From NCBI GenBank assembly GCA_964655005.1, contig CAZZKE010000052.1, positions 1 to 21,584 on the forward strand: DNA of 21,584 bases, read 5' to 3'. Shown here piece after piece: positions 19,279 through 21,584 of the stretch. Made by a program: the position numbers and the translations under genes. The notes beneath the pieces are model-generated. The model did not search any database. It had not been told where the DNA came from and was given only the letters and a program-made list of their open reading frames with translations. Source of the stretch: CAZZKE01 sp964655005 (GTDB taxonomy: Bacteria > Pseudomonadota > Alphaproteobacteria > Rhodospirillales > JABHCV01). Position 1 is the stretch's first letter; every line of letters starts with the position of its first letter.

Positions 19279-21431
19279 ATGGCAACCAAATCGACTGCCG
19301 CCGCCGCGGCGACGACCCCCCAGGAGGAAGGCGCCGACAGCCCCTTGCTCGATACCCTGGGCGCATCGGTCAAGAAAATGCTGGCCAAGGGCAAGGAGCG
19401 CGGTTTTGTCACTTATGACGAACTGAACGCCGCCCTGCCGCCCGAGCAGGTTTCCTCCGAACAGATCGAAGACACCATGACCCAGCTTTCGGAAATGGGC
19501 ATCAATGTCATCGATAACGATGAAGGCGAGGAAGGGACCAAGGAAACCCCCGCCGGGGCGGGTTCTGAAAAGGCCTCCAGCGGCAATGTCGACGAGAGCG
19601 ATCTGGGCCGCACCGACGATCCGGTGCGCATGTACCTGCGTGAAATGGGGTCGGTCGAACTGCTGTCCCGCGAAGGTGAAATCGCTATCGCCAAGCGTAT
19701 CGAAGCCGGCCGCGAGATGATGATCGGCGGTATCTGTGAAAATCCGTTGACCATCCGCGCCATTGTCGAATGGCATGATGCCCTGATCGACGAACAGATG
19801 CTGTTGCGCGATATTATCGACCTGGACGCCACCCACGGCGGCGGCCCCGGCCAGGCCGCGCAGAATCCCAATCAGAACGCTCAGAATCCCAATCAAAACG
19901 GTCAGAATNNNNNNNNNNNNNNNNNNNNNNNNNNNNNNNNNNNNNNNNNNNNNNNNNNNNNNNNNNNNNNNNNNNNNNNNNNNNNNNNNNNNNNNNNNNN
20001 NNNNNNNNTCAGAATCCCAATCAAAACGGTCAGAATGCCGCCCAGACTAATAATAACGGCGTCACCACGGAACCGGCCAAAACCACCGGACAAACACCGG
20101 CCGGCGAGGCAAACAAAACCAATGGCGAGGCCGCCGGCGACGATGATGACGGCGAAGAGGTTAATTTGTCGCTGGCCGCGCTGGAAGCCAAACTGATGCC
20201 GGAGGTGATCGAGAATTTCGAAAAGATCGCCAAGACCTACAAAAAGCTGCACAAACTGCAACTTACCCGCATGGAGGCCTTTTCCAGGGGCGAGGAACTG
20301 GAAACCAGGCAGGAGCGGCGTTACGGCAAGCTGCGCCACGAACTGATCGACCTGATGGAAAGCATACACCTGAATAATGCGCGCATCGAACAGCTGGTCG
20401 AACACCTGTACGGACTGAATCGCCAGTTGACCGGCCTTGAAGGCCGGCTGCTGCGCATGGCCATGAATTCCAAGGTCAAGCGCGAGGATTTTATCGAGCA
20501 TTACAACGGCCACGAACTGGACCCGCGCTGGCTTAGAAATGTCGCCAAATTGCCGGGCAAGGCCTGGGCCAGATTCGTTACCCGCTACGGCGATGACGTC
20601 AAGGCGGTACGCAAGAGCATCGCCGGCATCACCGACGAGGCCGGGCTGCCGGTCAACGAATTCCGCCGTATCGTCGCCACCGTGAAAAAGGGCGAACGCG
20701 AGGCCGCCAGGGCCAAGAAGGAAATGATCGAGGCCAACCTGCGCCTGGTGATTTCCATCGCCAAGAAATATACCAACCGTGGTTTGCAGTTTCTCGACCT
20801 GATTCAGGAAGGCAACATCGGCCTGATGAAGGCGGTGGATAAATTTGAATACCGTCGTGGCTACAAGTTTTCGACCTACGCCACCTGGTGGATCAGGCAG
20901 GCGATAACCCGTTCCATCGCCGATCAGGCCCGGACCATCCGGATTCCCGTGCATATGATCGAAACCATCAACAAGCTGGTCCGCACCTCGCGCCAGATGC
21001 TGCATGAAATAGGTCGCGAGCCGACCCCGGAAGAACTCGCCGAAAAGCTTTCCATGCCGTTGGAAAAAGTCCGCAAGGTATTGAAAATAGCCAAGGAACC
21101 GATCAGCCTGGAAACGCCCATCGGTGATGAAGAAGATAGCCACCTGGGCGATTTCATCGAAGACAAGAACGCCGTGCAACCGCTGGACGCGGCCATTCAG
21201 GCCAACCTGCGCGAGACCACGACCCGGGTCCTGGCGTCCCTGACAGCGCGCGAGGAACGGGTCTTGCGGATGCGGTTCGGGATCGGCATGAACACCGATC
21301 ACACCCTGGAAGAAGTCGGTCAGCAGTTCTCCGTCACCCGCGAACGCATCCGGCAAATCGAAGCCAAGGCGCTGCGCAAGCTGAAACACCCCTCGCGCTC
21401 GCGCAAACTAAGAAGCTTCCTTGATTATTAG
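19279..21431 (+). CDS. rpoD: RNA polymerase primary sigma factor RpoD (interrupted by an assembly gap)
   Basis: The housekeeping sigma-70 factor. Before the gap: region 1.1 (about residues 24-82), region 1.2 (DDPVRMYLREMGSVELLSREGE, about 112-135) and the start of the non-conserved region. After the gap: the rest of that region (NLSLAALEAKLMPEV onward), region 2 (NLRLVISIAKKYTNRGL; FSTYATWWIRQAITR, the -10 contact helix), region 3 (HMIETINKLVRTSRQML) and region 4 with the HTH (TLEEVGQQFSVTRERIRQIEAKALRKLKH). The pieces are in different frames only because the 100 N bases are a placeholder; reading from 20010 restores the frame. A 21-bp Asn/Gln-rich repeat flanks the gap on both sides. AAGG lies seven bases before ATG 19279. 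At least 683 residues are visible apart from the missing part. Annotate it as one gene, not two. Confidence 0.96.
19861..20036 (+). repeat. 21-bp in-frame tandem repeat inside rpoD (spans gap)
   Basis: Units at 19861-19881, 19882-19902 and the beginning of a third (19903-19908) precede the gap. One full unit (20010-20030) and a partial one (20031-20036) follow it. Each encodes QNPNQN plus Ala or Gly. Adjacent units differ by two bases, while the second unit and the post-gap unit are identical. The number of units in the gap is unknown. Confidence 0.95.
19909..20008. other. Assembly gap of 100 N
   Basis: Exactly 100 N, the usual placeholder for a gap of unknown size. The reading frame of rpoD requires a true length of 3m+2. 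If the 21-bp array runs unbroken, the missing length must be 21k-7 (14, 35, 56, 77, 98 and so on), so 100 cannot be right. Confidence 0.98.
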
Positions 21432-21458
21432 GGAATTAACGATATAAAAACACACCGG

Positions 21459-21480
21459 GCCGGGGTCAAATCGCCCCGGC
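21459..21480 (+). terminator. Hairpin after rpoD, possible terminator
   Basis: GCCGGGG (21459-21465) pairs with CCCCGGC (21474-21480) around an eight-base loop, 28 bases after the rpoD stop. The following TTCGCTGTTC is only partly T-rich, so termination may be inefficient. Confidence 0.5.
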
Positions 21481-21529
21481 TTCGCTGTTCCCACCACCCA
21501 TGTAAATATGGGATAATCGGGAACACGGT

Positions 21530-21584
21530 GGGCCTGTAGCTCAACTGGTTAGAGCCGGCCGCTCATAACGGTCTGGTTGCAGGT
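21530..21584 (+). tRNA. tRNA with CAT anticodon, probably tRNA-Ile2 (3' end outside window)
   Basis: Acceptor strand GGGCCTG (21530-21536), TA, D-arm GCTC-AACTGGTTA-GAGC, anticodon stem GGCCG/CGGTC with loop CTCATAA (anticodon CAT), a five-base variable loop and the start of the T-arm (GCAGGT). The remaining T-arm and 3' acceptor strand lie beyond the window. CAT can be elongator Met or Ile2 (C34 modified to lysidine). The GGGCCTG acceptor fits my recollection of alphaproteobacterial tRNA-Ile2 better than tRNA-Met. Downstream position after rpoD is also familiar in this class. Confidence 0.85.

Noticed and set aside
19902..21389. 495-codon minus-strand open frame opposite rpoD, running through the gap
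   Set aside because: It is a shadow of the GC-rich rpoD codons and passes through N bases. It has no start signal or recognisable domain, whereas the plus strand encodes a clear sigma factor.

Overview
The window is a GC-rich chromosomal segment from an alphaproteobacterium, most likely a Rhodospirillales-type lineage. The protein sequences and the gene neighbourhoods (atpD-atpC, carA-carB-greA, yqeY-dnaG-rpoD followed by a CAT-anticodon tRNA, and a lysR of the LsrB/VtlR type behind trxB) support this. The taxonomic call is inference; no rRNA is present. A run of 100 N bases inside rpoD shows that this is a scaffolded draft assembly.

Layout. 1-1111: the 3' part of atpD and all of atpC, the end of an F-type ATP synthase operon. 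1157-2839: a large AidB-type acyl-CoA dehydrogenase. 2912-5071 (minus): uvrB. 5159-6361: an aspartate-type aminotransferase. 6361-6638: a mosaic of palindromic repeats, then a structured leader. 6639-8657: a divergent EF-G-like GTPase. 8658-9154: no protein gene, but two tandem minus-strand small RNAs. 9155-10994 (minus): lysR and trxB, overlapping by 14 nt. 11131-11637: a divergently transcribed Lrp/AsnC regulator. 11720-16667 (minus): carA-carB-greA. 16849-21431: yqeY, dnaG and rpoD. 21530-21584: start of a tRNA gene cut by the window edge.

The most interesting region is 8689-11637. Two related RNAs sit tail to head downstream of lysR. Each ends in a GC hairpin with a UUCG loop and a U tract, and each carries a conserved CCUCCCUGUU anti-Shine-Dalgarno segment; the lysR-proximal copy also has a small hairpin exposing CUCCCA. 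This matches what is known of the AbcR (alpha-r15) riboregulators and their LysR activator VtlR/LsrB. The distal copy differs by extra C/U-rich hairpin loops, including a CCUCCUCCC run. The LysR protein has no cysteine at all, unlike the redox-sensing LsrB of Sinorhizobium.

A second notable feature is a 21-bp tandem repeat (heptapeptide QNPNQN plus A or G) inside RpoD, in the variable segment after region 1.2. The assembly gap falls exactly within this array. Other points are an EF-G paralogue whose G3 motif has Ser where canonical EF-G has the catalytic His, a nested-palindrome repeat cluster abutting the aminotransferase stop codon, and a probable CTG start for the Lrp gene. The remaining genes are ordinary housekeeping genes with intact motifs.
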